A DNA stretch of 64,000 nt from Paenibacillus sp. FSL W8-0426 (GTDB lineage Bacteria; Bacillota; Bacilli; Paenibacillales; Paenibacillaceae). Both the position numbers and the translations under genes were made by a program. This document shows positions 17,000 to 25,561 of the stretch, piece by piece. Positions within the stretch are counted from its first letter, which is position 1, and each line of letters opens with the position of its first letter. The stretch is from contig NZ_CP150203.1 in the NCBI RefSeq assembly GCF_037969725.1, positions 2,868,001 through 2,932,000 on the forward strand, in the 5' to 3' direction. Under the pieces are notes generated by a model, which had not been told where the DNA came from, did no database searches, and was given only the letters and a program-made list of their open reading frames with translations.

Positions 17000-17920
17000 A
17001 TGAGCGTTATGGAGCCGGCCGCTATGACCAGAACTCCCCGAGTGAAGCGACGATCACGCATGACGGTTGGAGAGGCCGTGCTGTATGCCTTTGCCATTCT
17101 TTTTCTGATTGCGGTCATTTACCCGATTTATTTTATCGTCATCGCCTCCTTCAGCGATCCTTCCGCTGTGGCTAATGGACAGGTGTGGTTCTTCCCCAAA
17201 GGTTTTACGCTGGAAGGATATAAGGAACTGCTGCGGCATGACAATATCTGGATCGGATATCGAAATACCATTCTATACACGGTGGTAGGAACGTTGATCG
17301 GACTTGTCGTTAATATTTCGGCGGCTTATGCCTTATCGAGAAAGGATCTGGTCGGCCGAAAATTTTTCTCGCTGTTCTTTATTTTTACGATGTTCTTTAG
17401 CGGCGGATTGATTCCAACCTTCCTGACCATTCGCGATTTTCATCTCTACGACACGTTTCTGGTAATGGTGCTTCCGTTCTCTGTGGTGGTGTTCGATATG
17501 ATCGTTGCCCGGACCTTCTTCCAGACCAGCATTCCCGGAGATTTATGGGAAGCCGCCCAGATCGATGGCTGCGGTAACCTGCGGTATTTTGCGTTGATTG
17601 TACTGCCACTGTCCAAAGCGATCATCGCGGTTCTGGGATTATGGATTGCCGTAGGGTATTGGAATTCATATTTTAATGCCCTGATCTATTTGAAAGACCC
17701 TAATCTGTATCCGCTTCAATTGATCCTGCGGAACATTCTCATCACGAATCAGATGCAATCCGGCATGGGAACCGGAGAAGCTGCGCAAGTCGCCCTGCGT
17801 CTTGCCAATCTGATGAGATATTCCGTGATTATTATCGCCACGATTCCGATCATGTGCGTCTATCCGTTCATCCAAAAGTATTTCAATCAGGGGGTGATGA
17901 TCGGCGCAGTGAAAGAATAA
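17000..17920 (+). CDS. Oligosaccharide ABC transporter permease, LplC/YtcP-type
   Basis: 306 residues with six membrane helices. The LplC-type hallmarks are IYPIYFIVIASFSDPSAVANG near residue 40, a SGGLIPTFLTI segment, the EAA loop WEAAQIDGCGNLRYFALIVLP and the C-terminal KYFNQGVMIGAVKE tail. The RBS AGGGGAGAG lies 6 bases before the ATG. It is 16 bases from the previous gene, so co-transcribed. It is the partner subunit of the upstream permease. Confidence 0.9.
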   Translation: MSVMEPAAMTRTPRVKRRSRMTVGEAVLYAFAILFLIAVIYPIYFIVIASFSDPSAVANGQVWFFPKGFTLEGYKELLRHDNIWIGYRNTILYTVVGTLIGLVVNISAAYALSRKDLVGRKFFSLFFIFTMFFSGGLIPTFLTIRDFHLYDTFLVMVLPFSVVVFDMIVARTFFQTSIPGDLWEAAQIDGCGNLRYFALIVLPLSKAIIAVLGLWIAVGYWNSYFNALIYLKDPNLYPLQLILRNILITNQMQSGMGTGEAAQVALRLANLMRYSVIIIATIPIMCVYPFIQKYFNQGVMIGAVKE

Positions 17921-17959
17921 GGCAGATGATCATTCATTACGAATCAAGGAGGGTCCCAC

Positions 17960-19573
17960 ATGGGGAAAAAGATAGGCAAGAAATTTTTCACCAAAATGAA
18001 TAGTTTGCTGCTCGTCACAGCGATGCTGGCAAGCGTTGTCGGGTGCAGCAGCGGAAATAGCGGCGAGGCCGCCGAGACTCCGATATCAAGCGATTTTAAT
18101 AAAGAAGGTCTGCCAATTGTTAATAATCCTGTAACACTCAAAGTACTGACGGTTCGCTGGGGCAACATGGGTGACACCTTTACCCAGAACCAATGGCTTA
18201 AGGATTTGGAGAAGGAGACCAATGTGAACATTGAGTGGCAGGTCATGTCCTCCAACGATTGGGGTGAACAGAAATCCATCATGCTTGCCAGTGGCACGCT
18301 CCCGGACATTATTTTGGGGGACCAGGTGTTCAGCGATTCGGACATTGTCAATAACCTGAGCTATTTCCGTCCGCTGGATGAATATATCGATTCGTATATG
18401 CCTAACTTGAAGGCGGCGATGGAAGAGACGCCGGAGATGAAGAAAATAAGCACATTTCCTGACGGCAAAATTTACTCGATGCCCACCCGATTGCCTGCCC
18501 GTCCGAAGAGCAGGAATCAGCCTGTCATCAACAAGGCATGGCTCGATAAACTGGGATTGAAGGCACCTACGACGACAGAGGAACTGTATCAGGTGTTGAA
18601 AGCGTTTAAGGAGAACGATCCGAACGGAAACGGTAAACCGGATGAAATTCCGTACACGGAAACGGGTCTGAATATGGACTTTCTGAATCCGTTCGGGATC
18701 ACCGATATTAATGCCAGCAGCATGATCATTCAGGATGGAAAACCGGTCTTCTATCCGACAACGGAAGCATATAAAGAAGCACTTATTTACACACACAAGC
18801 TGTACTCGGAAGGTCTGATCGATCAGGAACTGTTCACCCAAGACAACACGATGACGTCAGCCAAATGGCAAAATGCAGACATTCCTATCGTCGGCTTCAG
18901 CAACCAGTGGACGCCTGACGCGGTGTTTGGCAAGTGGAGCGACCAGTACGAAGCGATTGCGCCCATTGCTGGACCGGATGGCAAACGTTATCAGCCAGGC
19001 GACCCCGGCGGCATGAATCTGGCCCGCAATGAACTCCTCATTACAAGCTCATGTACGGTTCCGGAAGTCGCGGCACGCTGGGCCGACCAATTTTATACCA
19101 ATGAAGCAAGCATTCAGAACTTCTGGGGGGCGATCGGAACGGTCATCGAGAAAAATGATGATGGCACATACACGCTCATGGACCCGCCGGCAGGCACCAG
19201 CGCCGATGCCTGGTACTGGGATCAATCCCTGCGCGACTTTGGCCCGAAATATGTAAGCCCTTCCTTTGAAGAGAAAATCAAGCTTAATCCACAGGCGGGT
19301 GACGGACTCAAGCTGCAAATCGATCAATTGGGCAGCGCAGATGTAACAACCCCCTACCCAAAGGTCATGTACAATGCGGAAGAGTTTCAGGAGCTGCCGA
19401 CGCTGACAACGGATATTGATGGCTATGTGGCCACCATGCGTGCTCAGTGGGTCACCAAAGGCGGCATTGAAGAGGGCTGGGATGCGTATGTCAAAAAGCT
19501 GAACGACATGGGACTTGAACGGTTAGTGACCATCCGTAATGATGCTTACGAGCGCTATATGAACGTTAAATAG
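17960..19573 (+). CDS. Oligosaccharide ABC transporter, substrate-binding lipoprotein (LipO/YtcQ-type)
   Basis: 537 residues with a lipoprotein signal (MLASVVGCSSG, Cys about residue 24). The large binding fold has LKVLTVRWGNMGDTFTQNQW near the start, ASGTLPDIILGDQVFSD, a FPDGKIYSMP strand and NDPNGNGKPDEIPYT, which is an EF-hand-like calcium loop frequent in this family. A long C-terminal domain follows, the usual architecture for SBPs served by LplB/LplC permeases. It is the third gene of the operon, 39 bases after the permease. With the GH87 gene next door, alpha-1,3-glucan (nigero-) oligosaccharides are the likely cargo (inference). Confidence 0.9.
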   Translation: MGKKIGKKFFTKMNSLLLVTAMLASVVGCSSGNSGEAAETPISSDFNKEGLPIVNNPVTLKVLTVRWGNMGDTFTQNQWLKDLEKETNVNIEWQVMSSNDWGEQKSIMLASGTLPDIILGDQVFSDSDIVNNLSYFRPLDEYIDSYMPNLKAAMEETPEMKKISTFPDGKIYSMPTRLPARPKSRNQPVINKAWLDKLGLKAPTTTEELYQVLKAFKENDPNGNGKPDEIPYTETGLNMDFLNPFGITDINASSMIIQDGKPVFYPTTEAYKEALIYTHKLYSEGLIDQELFTQDNTMTSAKWQNADIPIVGFSNQWTPDAVFGKWSDQYEAIAPIAGPDGKRYQPGDPGGMNLARNELLITSSCTVPEVAARWADQFYTNEASIQNFWGAIGTVIEKNDDGTYTLMDPPAGTSADAWYWDQSLRDFGPKYVSPSFEEKIKLNPQAGDGLKLQIDQLGSADVTTPYPKVMYNAEEFQELPTLTTDIDGYVATMRAQWVTKGGIEEGWDAYVKKLNDMGLERLVTIRNDAYERYMNVK

Positions 19574-19615
19574 GCCTGGAATTCAGTCGTTCACTTTATT
19601 GTATAAAAAAATTTG

Positions 19616-19807
19616 CTATATAAATCGCAGAAAACATCCATGCGTTAACGGAGAGGCAGAACCGATCTTAAGAAGCGAAGCGTTCGCGTTTATCACCGGA
19701 TTTTCCCTTTGAAAAAGGGGATTCAAAAAAATCCGGGGATAACAGCGATCGAAGATGGTACTGCGCTCGTAGTGGCCCAGATGGAGTTATTACTGCGGTT
19801 TATATAG
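19616..19807 (+). repeat. Dispersed repeat family, long copy R2 (before GH87 gene)
   Basis: A 192-base copy with the best-preserved ends: CTATATAAATCGCAG at the left and CTGCGGTTTATATAG at the right, inverted repeats with one mismatch. Shared internal blocks are gcgttaacggagaggcag, aaccgatct, agaagcgaagcg, the nested hairpin CCGGATTTT / AAAATCCGG (19696-19704, 19728-19736) enclosing CCCTTT / AAAGGG, and then ggggataacagcgatc, aagatggtactgcgctcg. It lacks the AGCTTTC hairpin module. It ends 20 bases before the GH87 ATG, just upstream of its RBS. Confidence 0.9.
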
Positions 19808-19826
19808 CATCCTGAGGAGGAATTCA

Positions 19827-22800
19827 ATGCGCAACAAATACTTCGTCTGGTCACTCGTATTAACGATGCTGGTCTCGAACGTATTCCTGACCATGGGATC
19901 TCCTGCCAAAGTATCGGCTGCTGGCGGGGCGAATCTGGCACTGGGCAAACTGGTGACCGCGAGCAGCTATAACCAAACGTACAGCCCGGCCCATGTGATC
20001 GACAATAATCAGGCGACCTATTGGGAGAGTGCAAACAACGCGTTTCCGCAATGGATTCAAGTGGATCTTGGAGCGAATACGAAAATTGACCAAATCAAAA
20101 TGAAGCTGCCCGCAGCCTGGGAAACGCGTACCCAGACGATCGCCGTTCAAGGCAGCACAAACGGTTCAACGTTTACAGACATCGTGGATGCCAAGGATTA
20201 TGGTTTTGATCCATCCGTGGCGGAGAATACGGTTACGGTTGATTTTGAAGCAACAGAAACAAGGTATGTGCGTCTCCAGATGACCGGAAATACCGAATGG
20301 CCCGCTGCGCAATTGTCCGAATTGGAAATGTACGGTCCATCTTCTCAGGTACCAAACCCTGACCCGACAGAACCCGGGGCGCCTGTGGAAGGAACAAATA
20401 TTGCGCTGGGTAAAGCAATCGCTGCATCTTCTAACACCCAGTCTTATGCTGCTGCGAATGCAAACGATAGCGATATCAATACGTACTGGGAAGGGGGCAG
20501 CCATCCAAGCTCGCTGACGCTGGATCTCGGCTCCAATCATCAGATTACATCCATCGTACTGAAGCTGAACCCCGATCCGGTCTGGAGTACCCGTACGCAG
20601 ACGATTCAAGTGTTAGGACATCACCAGGACACAACCACGTTCAGCAATCTGGTTTCCGCCCAATCGTACACGTTTAACCCGGCTTCCGGCAATGCCGTGA
20701 CGATTCCTGTGACGGCAACGGTTAAACGTCTGCAATTAAACATTACGGCGAACTCGGGCGCTCCCGCAGGGCAAATTGCTGAATTTCAGGTATTTGGCAC
20801 CCCTGCGCCGAATCCCGATCTGACGATTACAGGCATGTCCTGGACGCCATCTTCACCCGTCGAGAACAGTCCGATTACGCTTCATGCCATTGTCAAAAAC
20901 ATTGGCTCTGCCGCTTCTCCGGCCTCTACCGTCAACTTTTATCTGAACAATGAGCTGGCTGGTTCGGCATCCGTAAACGCTTTGCAGGCAGGGGCTTCAA
21001 CAACGGTATCGCTTGACATCGGCAATCGGAGCGCTTCATCATACACGCTTAGTGCAAAAGTGGATGAGAACAACCAGATCGTCGAAGAGAATGAAAGCAA
21101 CAACCATTATACGCATTCATCTTCCTTAGTCATCGCACCGATTACAAGCTCAGACCTGGTAGGGACGGTCTCTTGGAGCCCGAGCAATCCTACCGCAAAC
21201 AGCACGGTAGCTTTTACCGTTAATCTGAAAAATCAGGGGAATCAGGCTTCGGCAGGCGGTGCGCATGGGGTTACGGTTGTTCTCAAAAATGCTGCGGGAG
21301 CAACGATTCAGACATACTCCGGCTCGTATAACGGCGTATTGGCACCGGGAGCATCCGTCAATGTCAATGTCGGCAGCTGGACGGCTGCAAACGGTACCTA
21401 TAATGTGACAACGACCGTTGCCGTCGATGGCAATGAAGCCCCGGTAAAACAATCGAACAACGTAACGACCACCGCGCTGACCGTATACTCTGCCCGCGGT
21501 GCGAGCATGCCTTATACAAGGTATGATACGGATGATGCTGCTCGTGGCGGCGGTGCAGCGCTGAAGTCAGCACCGACGTTCGATCAGGCATTGACGGCGT
21601 CGGAAGCCTCCGGGCAGAAATATATTGCTCTGCCATCCAACGGCTCCTATGCACAATGGACGGTCAGACAAGGCGAAGGAGGCGCAGGCGTTACGATGCG
21701 ATTTACGATGCCGGATTCGGCAGACGGCATGGGGCTGGATGGATCGCTGGACGTATATGTAAATGGCAGCAAGGCGAAGACGGTTCCCCTGACCTCCTAT
21801 TACAACTGGCAGTACTTCTCCAGCGATCATCCGGGAGATACGCCAAGCGCCGGGCGCCCGCTGTTCCGTTTTGACGAGGTTCACTGGAAACTGGATACAC
21901 CTCTGAAAGCCGGGGACACGATTCGGATCCAGAAGACCAACGGGGATAACCTGGAATATGGCGTCGATTTTCTTGAAATCGAATCCGTACCTGCCGCCAT
22001 CCCGCGTCCGGCCAACGCTGTTTCGGTAACCGATTTCGGTGCGGTGGCGAACGATGGCAAGGACGACCTTGCCGCATTCGAAGCAGCCGTTCAATCCGCC
22101 GTTTCTACAGGCAAAACATTATACATCCCGGAAGGCACATTCCATCTGGGCAACATGTGGAAGATTGGCACGCCCGCCAATATGATCGATAACCTCACCG
22201 TTGTTGGTGCAGGCATTTGGCATACGAATATTCAATTCACCAATCCGAACGCGGCATCAGGAGGTATTTCCCTCCGTGTGCAAGGCAAACTGGATTTCAG
22301 CAATGTCTACATGAACTCCATGCTGCGCTCACGCTACAGCGAGAACGCAGTCTACAAGGGATTTATGGACAATTTCGGTAAAAACTCGAAAATCAGCAAT
22401 GTATGGGTGGAGCATTTTGAATGCGGGTTCTGGGTAGGGGATTATGCACACACCCCGGCGATGATTGCCGATGGCTTGGTGATTGAGAACAGCCGCATTC
22501 GGAATAACCTTGCTGACGGTGTCAACTTTGCCCAAGGCACGAGCAACTCGACGGTGCGCAACAGCAGCGTCCGGAACAACGGCGATGATGGTCTGGCCGT
22601 ATGGACCAGCAATGTGAACGGTGCACCTGCCGGGGTGAACAACACCTTCTCGTTCAACACCATCGAGAACAATTGGCGCGCAGCGGGAATCGCCTTCTTT
22701 GGCGGCAGTGGGCATAAGGCAACGAACAATCGGATTGTTGACACGGTTGGCGGTTCGGCGATCCGAATGAATACCGTTTTCCCGGGATATCATTTCCAGA

Positions 22801-23198
22801 ACAACACGGGCATTCTGTTCTCGGATACCACGATTGTTAACAGTGGTACCAGCAAGGACCTCTATAACGGGGAACGCGGAGCGATCGATCTTGAAGCTTC
22901 CAATGATGCCATCAAGAACGTAACCTTTACCAATATCGATATTCTCAATACACAGCGCAGTGCCATTCAATTCGGTTACGGTGGCGGTTTCGAGGACATT
23001 GTGTTCAACAACATCAATATCAATGGTACCGGTCTGGATGGAGTTGAGACATCACGCTTCACAACCCCGCATAAAGGAGCAGCCATATACACGTATACCG
23101 GTAACGGTTCAGCAACGTTTAACCATCTGACAACGAGCAACATCGCCAATCCGAATGTGCACCAGATTCAAAATGGATTCAATTTGATTATTCAATAG
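19827..23198 (+). CDS. Secreted GH87 alpha-1,3-glucanase (mycodextranase-like), multidomain
   Basis: 1123 residues. Signal peptide to about residue 32 (VSAAGG). Next are two F5/8-type C (discoidin) carbohydrate-binding domains (~35-170 and ~190-330), two CARDB domains (~332-440 and ~445-555), a beta-sandwich region (~560-720), and a right-handed beta-helix catalytic domain from DFGAVANDGKDDLAAFEAAV to the end. The three acidic catalytic residues of GH87 (D1045, D1068, D1069 in the Paenibacillus enzyme Agl-FH1, from memory) match D897 in ADGVNF and D920-D921 in NNGDDGLAVW with identical spacing. It should cleave alpha-1,3-glucan outside the cell and feed the upstream transporter. RBS GAGGAGG. 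Confidence 0.9.
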   Translation: MRNKYFVWSLVLTMLVSNVFLTMGSPAKVSAAGGANLALGKLVTASSYNQTYSPAHVIDNNQATYWESANNAFPQWIQVDLGANTKIDQIKMKLPAAWETRTQTIAVQGSTNGSTFTDIVDAKDYGFDPSVAENTVTVDFEATETRYVRLQMTGNTEWPAAQLSELEMYGPSSQVPNPDPTEPGAPVEGTNIALGKAIAASSNTQSYAAANANDSDINTYWEGGSHPSSLTLDLGSNHQITSIVLKLNPDPVWSTRTQTIQVLGHHQDTTTFSNLVSAQSYTFNPASGNAVTIPVTATVKRLQLNITANSGAPAGQIAEFQVFGTPAPNPDLTITGMSWTPSSPVENSPITLHAIVKNIGSAASPASTVNFYLNNELAGSASVNALQAGASTTVSLDIGNRSASSYTLSAKVDENNQIVEENESNNHYTHSSSLVIAPITSSDLVGTVSWSPSNPTANSTVAFTVNLKNQGNQASAGGAHGVTVVLKNAAGATIQTYSGSYNGVLAPGASVNVNVGSWTAANGTYNVTTTVAVDGNEAPVKQSNNVTTTALTVYSARGASMPYTRYDTDDAARGGGAALKSAPTFDQALTASEASGQKYIALPSNGSYAQWTVRQGEGGAGVTMRFTMPDSADGMGLDGSLDVYVNGSKAKTVPLTSYYNWQYFSSDHPGDTPSAGRPLFRFDEVHWKLDTPLKAGDTIRIQKTNGDNLEYGVDFLEIESVPAAIPRPANAVSVTDFGAVANDGKDDLAAFEAAVQSAVSTGKTLYIPEGTFHLGNMWKIGTPANMIDNLTVVGAGIWHTNIQFTNPNAASGGISLRVQGKLDFSNVYMNSMLRSRYSENAVYKGFMDNFGKNSKISNVWVEHFECGFWVGDYAHTPAMIADGLVIENSRIRNNLADGVNFAQGTSNSTVRNSSVRNNGDDGLAVWTSNVNGAPAGVNNTFSFNTIENNWRAAGIAFFGGSGHKATNNRIVDTVGGSAIRMNTVFPGYHFQNNTGILFSDTTIVNSGTSKDLYNGERGAIDLEASNDAIKNVTFTNIDILNTQRSAIQFGYGGGFEDIVFNNININGTGLDGVETSRFTTPHKGAAIYTYTGNGSATFNHLTTSNIANPNVHQIQNGFNLIIQ

Positions 23199-23217
23199 GA
23201 TTTGTTCATACAAGGAC

Positions 23218-23248
23218 GGGGAGCTCTTAGGGCTCCCTGTTTCTGTTT
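23218..23248 (+). terminator. Terminator after GH87 gene
   Basis: GGGAGC (23219-23224) pairs with GCTCCC (23232-23237) around a 7-base loop, followed by TGTTTCTGTTT. Confidence 0.65.
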
Positions 23249-23293
23249 AAATCACCTCTTTGTTGCTGTGCACTGTCAAATTTGACGATACCG

Positions 23294-23322
23294 TTTAGAA
23301 ATCTGGCGAATGCTCGTATAAT
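23294..23322 (+). promoter_or_regulatory. Possible sigma-A promoter at the left edge of repeat R3
   Basis: TTTAGA (23294-23299), 17 bases, TATAAT (23317-23322). The predicted start of transcription falls at the first bases of repeat R3 (23328), so the repeat would form the 5' leader of the aminotransferase message. Confidence 0.4.
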
Positions 23323-23327
23323 AGAAT

Positions 23328-23557
23328 CTATATAAGCCGCAATAAACATACACAAGTTAACGGAGAGGCAGAACCAATCTGAAGAAGCGAAGCGCTCGCT
23401 TAAAAGCTTTCTGAAAGAAAGCTGCATCGGAAGCATAGGCTTATCACCGGATTTTCTCCTTTGCATAAGGAGGTTAGAAAAATCCGGGGATAACAGCGAT
23501 CGGAAGATGGTACTGCGCTCGCAGTGGCCTAGTGTGATTATTAGTACGGTTTCTATA
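23328..23557 (+). repeat. Dispersed repeat family, full-length copy R3 (before aminotransferase gene)
   Basis: The longest copy, 230 bases, holding both hairpin modules: AGCTTTC-TGAAA-GAAAGCT (23405-23423), as in R1, and CCGGATTTT / AAAATCCGG (23447-23455, 23479-23487) enclosing CTCCTT / AAGGAG, as in R2. Shared blocks gttaacggagaggcagaac, gaagaagcgaagcgctcg, ggggataacagcgatcgg and gcgctcgcagtggcctag are present. Ends are CTATATAAGCCGCAA and a degraded ACGGTTTCTATA. It lies 52 bases before the aminotransferase start. Confidence 0.9.
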
Positions 23558-23608
23558 ATGTAATTATAGAACAAGAGTCAGATTTGAAATCGGGAGGCCA
23601 TATTTTAC

Positions 23609-24796
23609 ATGAACTATACCTTTTCCAACCGCATCGCTGCATTGCAGCCATCGATTATTCGTGAGATTCTGAAGGCCACTTCGGGTCAAAATGTCATTCC
23701 GTTCTCGGCGGGAAATCCCGCTCCGGAAACCTTTCCTATAGAGGCCATTCGAACATTTACCCAAACGATTCTGGAACAGGATCCGGTAACAGCGCTGCAA
23801 TACGGGATTACCGAAGGATATGCACCGCTGCGGGATGCATTAACCCGGCACTTGCAAACAGGCTTTGATACGGGTAAACCGACGGACGAGCTGTTCATCG
23901 TATCCGGAGCGCAGCAGGGGATTGAACTCGCTTGCAAAGTATTCTGTAATGAAGGGGATACGATTATTTGCGAGAGCCCCAGCTTTATCGGTTCCCTGAA
24001 CTCTTTCCGGGCTTCAGGCGCCAAACTTGTCGGTGTTCCCATGGAAACGGACGGCATGGATATCGGGAAGCTGGAACACGCTCTGCAAACGGAGCAGAAT
24101 GTAAAGCTGATTTATGTGATTCCGAGTTTCCAAAACCCGACCGGCATTACCACCAGCCTGGAGAAGCGTAAAGCCATTTACGATCTTGCCAAGAAGTATG
24201 GGGTCATGATTCTGGAAGATAACCCGTATGGGGAACTTCGTTTTAATGGAGAAGACGTCGCAACGATCAAATCGCTGGATGATGAGGGGCTGGTTATTTA
24301 TGTAGGGTCTTTCTCCAAAATTTTGTCTGCCGGATTGCGCGTCGGATATGTTCTGGCACCTCATGAGGTTGTGCAGAAGATGGTTGTTGCCAAGCAGGGA
24401 GAGGATGTACATACAGCCATGCTGCCACAGATTTTGGCATACAAGTTCATGACGGAGTATGACTATGCAGCACATATCAGCAGCATTCGTGCCATTTACC
24501 GCCGGAAATCGGACTTGATGATGAACAAGCTGCAGGAGCATTTGGGCGAGTCCATTACCTTTACCCACCCGGATGGAGGGTTGTTCCTCTGGTGTGACCT
24601 GCCAGCTCGCGTCCCGATGATCGACTATGCCAAAACAGCTGCGGCCGAGGGCGTAGCCGTTGTTCCGGGCACTGCGTTTCTTGTGGATGAAAACGAACCT
24701 AGTAATGCGATCCGTCTTAATTTTTCAACTCCTTCCGATGAGCAGATCGTGAAAGGGATCGAAATTTTGGGACAGGTGCTGAAAAAATTTGATTGA
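23609..24796 (+). CDS. PLP-dependent aminotransferase, class I/II (2-aminoadipate aminotransferase-like)
   Basis: 395 residues of fold-type I. Visible features are NVIPFSAGNPAPETFP at the N-terminus, ALQYGITEGYAPLRDAL, the cofactor-loop VSGAQQGIEL, IPSFQNPTG (conserved Asn), EDNPYGELRF, the Schiff-base Lys237 in SFSKILSAGLRVGY and the substrate Arg in AIRLNFS. This set matches the LysN/MocR-like aminotransferases that act on 2-aminoadipate and on aromatic or branched amino acids; the exact substrate cannot be told. The RBS is GGGAGG 14 bases before the ATG, a wide spacing. It is monocistronic, with the long repeat R3 just upstream and a terminator behind. Confidence 0.88.
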   Translation: MNYTFSNRIAALQPSIIREILKATSGQNVIPFSAGNPAPETFPIEAIRTFTQTILEQDPVTALQYGITEGYAPLRDALTRHLQTGFDTGKPTDELFIVSGAQQGIELACKVFCNEGDTIICESPSFIGSLNSFRASGAKLVGVPMETDGMDIGKLEHALQTEQNVKLIYVIPSFQNPTGITTSLEKRKAIYDLAKKYGVMILEDNPYGELRFNGEDVATIKSLDDEGLVIYVGSFSKILSAGLRVGYVLAPHEVVQKMVVAKQGEDVHTAMLPQILAYKFMTEYDYAAHISSIRAIYRRKSDLMMNKLQEHLGESITFTHPDGGLFLWCDLPARVPMIDYAKTAAAEGVAVVPGTAFLVDENEPSNAIRLNFSTPSDEQIVKGIEILGQVLKKFD

Positions 24797-24804
24797 AGCA
24801 ATCC

Positions 24805-24828
24805 AAGTCGCCATCCGGCGGCTTTTTA
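24805..24828 (+). terminator. Terminator after aminotransferase gene
   Basis: AAGTCGCC / GGCGGCTT stem (one G-T pair) around ATCC, followed by TTT. Confidence 0.8.
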
Positions 24829-24983
24829 TATATCAACAACTTGGCCCAAGTCGAGTTGCAGGATCTTGATCCCGTTGCCGTAAAAGACAAGAGCATGGTG
24901 CTGCATGCATAAACTCGGCACCCTTATGGAAAACTTCTGTAGTGCGAATAAACAGCATAATCCGTTTTTGGGAGGTGACCTGT

Positions 24984-25211
24984 ATGAGTAAGCCAGATAA
25001 CCGCAAGGATAACGTGGATCACTTGCAAAACGCGGTTCAGAACACGATCGAAAACTACCATGAAGCAGAGGACTATCTCGAGGAATTCGGCGATGAAATT
25101 CCGGCCCGGGAGAAAGCTCAAATCGAGGAAAAAAACGAACGTCGTAAACATAGCATTTCCGGATTCCGTGAAGAAATCCGGGACGAAGCAAGACACCAGC
25201 AAAACTCATAA
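24984..25211 (+). CDS. tlp: Small acid-soluble spore protein, Tlp family
   Basis: 75 residues, highly charged. The Tlp pattern is clear: KPDNRKDNVDHLQNAVQNTI, ENYHEAEDYLEE and EKNERRKHSISGFREEIRDE. Tlp proteins are made in the forespore, belong to the minor SASPs and are degraded on germination. The start is the ATG at 24984, with GGGAGGTGA just upstream; the frame is open further upstream, but those residues are unlike the family. A sigma-G promoter is expected from the family, but none was convincing here. It is monocistronic, closed by a strong terminator. Confidence 0.88.
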   Translation: MSKPDNRKDNVDHLQNAVQNTIENYHEAEDYLEEFGDEIPAREKAQIEEKNERRKHSISGFREEIRDEARHQQNS

Positions 25212-25261
25212 TATGGAGATGCGAAAAACGCGAATGTAACCTGCCTAGCTTAATCCATATT

Positions 25262-25300
25262 ACCCAAAGAACCTCCATAGCCGTGGAGGTTTTTTGGGTT
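25262..25300 (+). terminator. Terminator after tlp
   Basis: ACCTCCA (25271-25277) pairs with TGGAGGT (25284-25290), extended by CCCAAA/TTTGGG outside; TTTTTT follows the inner stem. Confidence 0.88.
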
Positions 25301-25561
25301 TGTATAAATCCACCAACCTGAAATGACTAACAAAACATTCGCTGGTTTTTGTGCTGGTAAAAGGAAGCGGCAAGGGACACGTGAAGGGAGCCTCAACATA
25401 TACAATGCTTCCTTATTCTTATATGACATATTATTAATATTATATGGGTTGTTAAGAAAAGAGGTTATATAATAGCCCTATATGTAAGAATACGTAAGCG
25501 CCATCACTGTGATTTTATATTCTGAAAAATTATACATACGACCCATAAAGGAGCGGCATTC
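25301..25561. other. AT-rich upstream region of the GH2 gene
   Basis: About 260 bases with no coding frame of note. It holds AT-rich blocks (tattattaatattatatg) and a TATAAT-like word near 25468 without a well-spaced -35. It probably carries the GH2 promoter; no operator could be identified. Confidence 0.4.

Noticed and set aside
25440..25475. Promoter TTGTTA with TATAAT before the GH2 gene
   Set aside because: The spacing is only 13 bases, too short for a sigma-A promoter.
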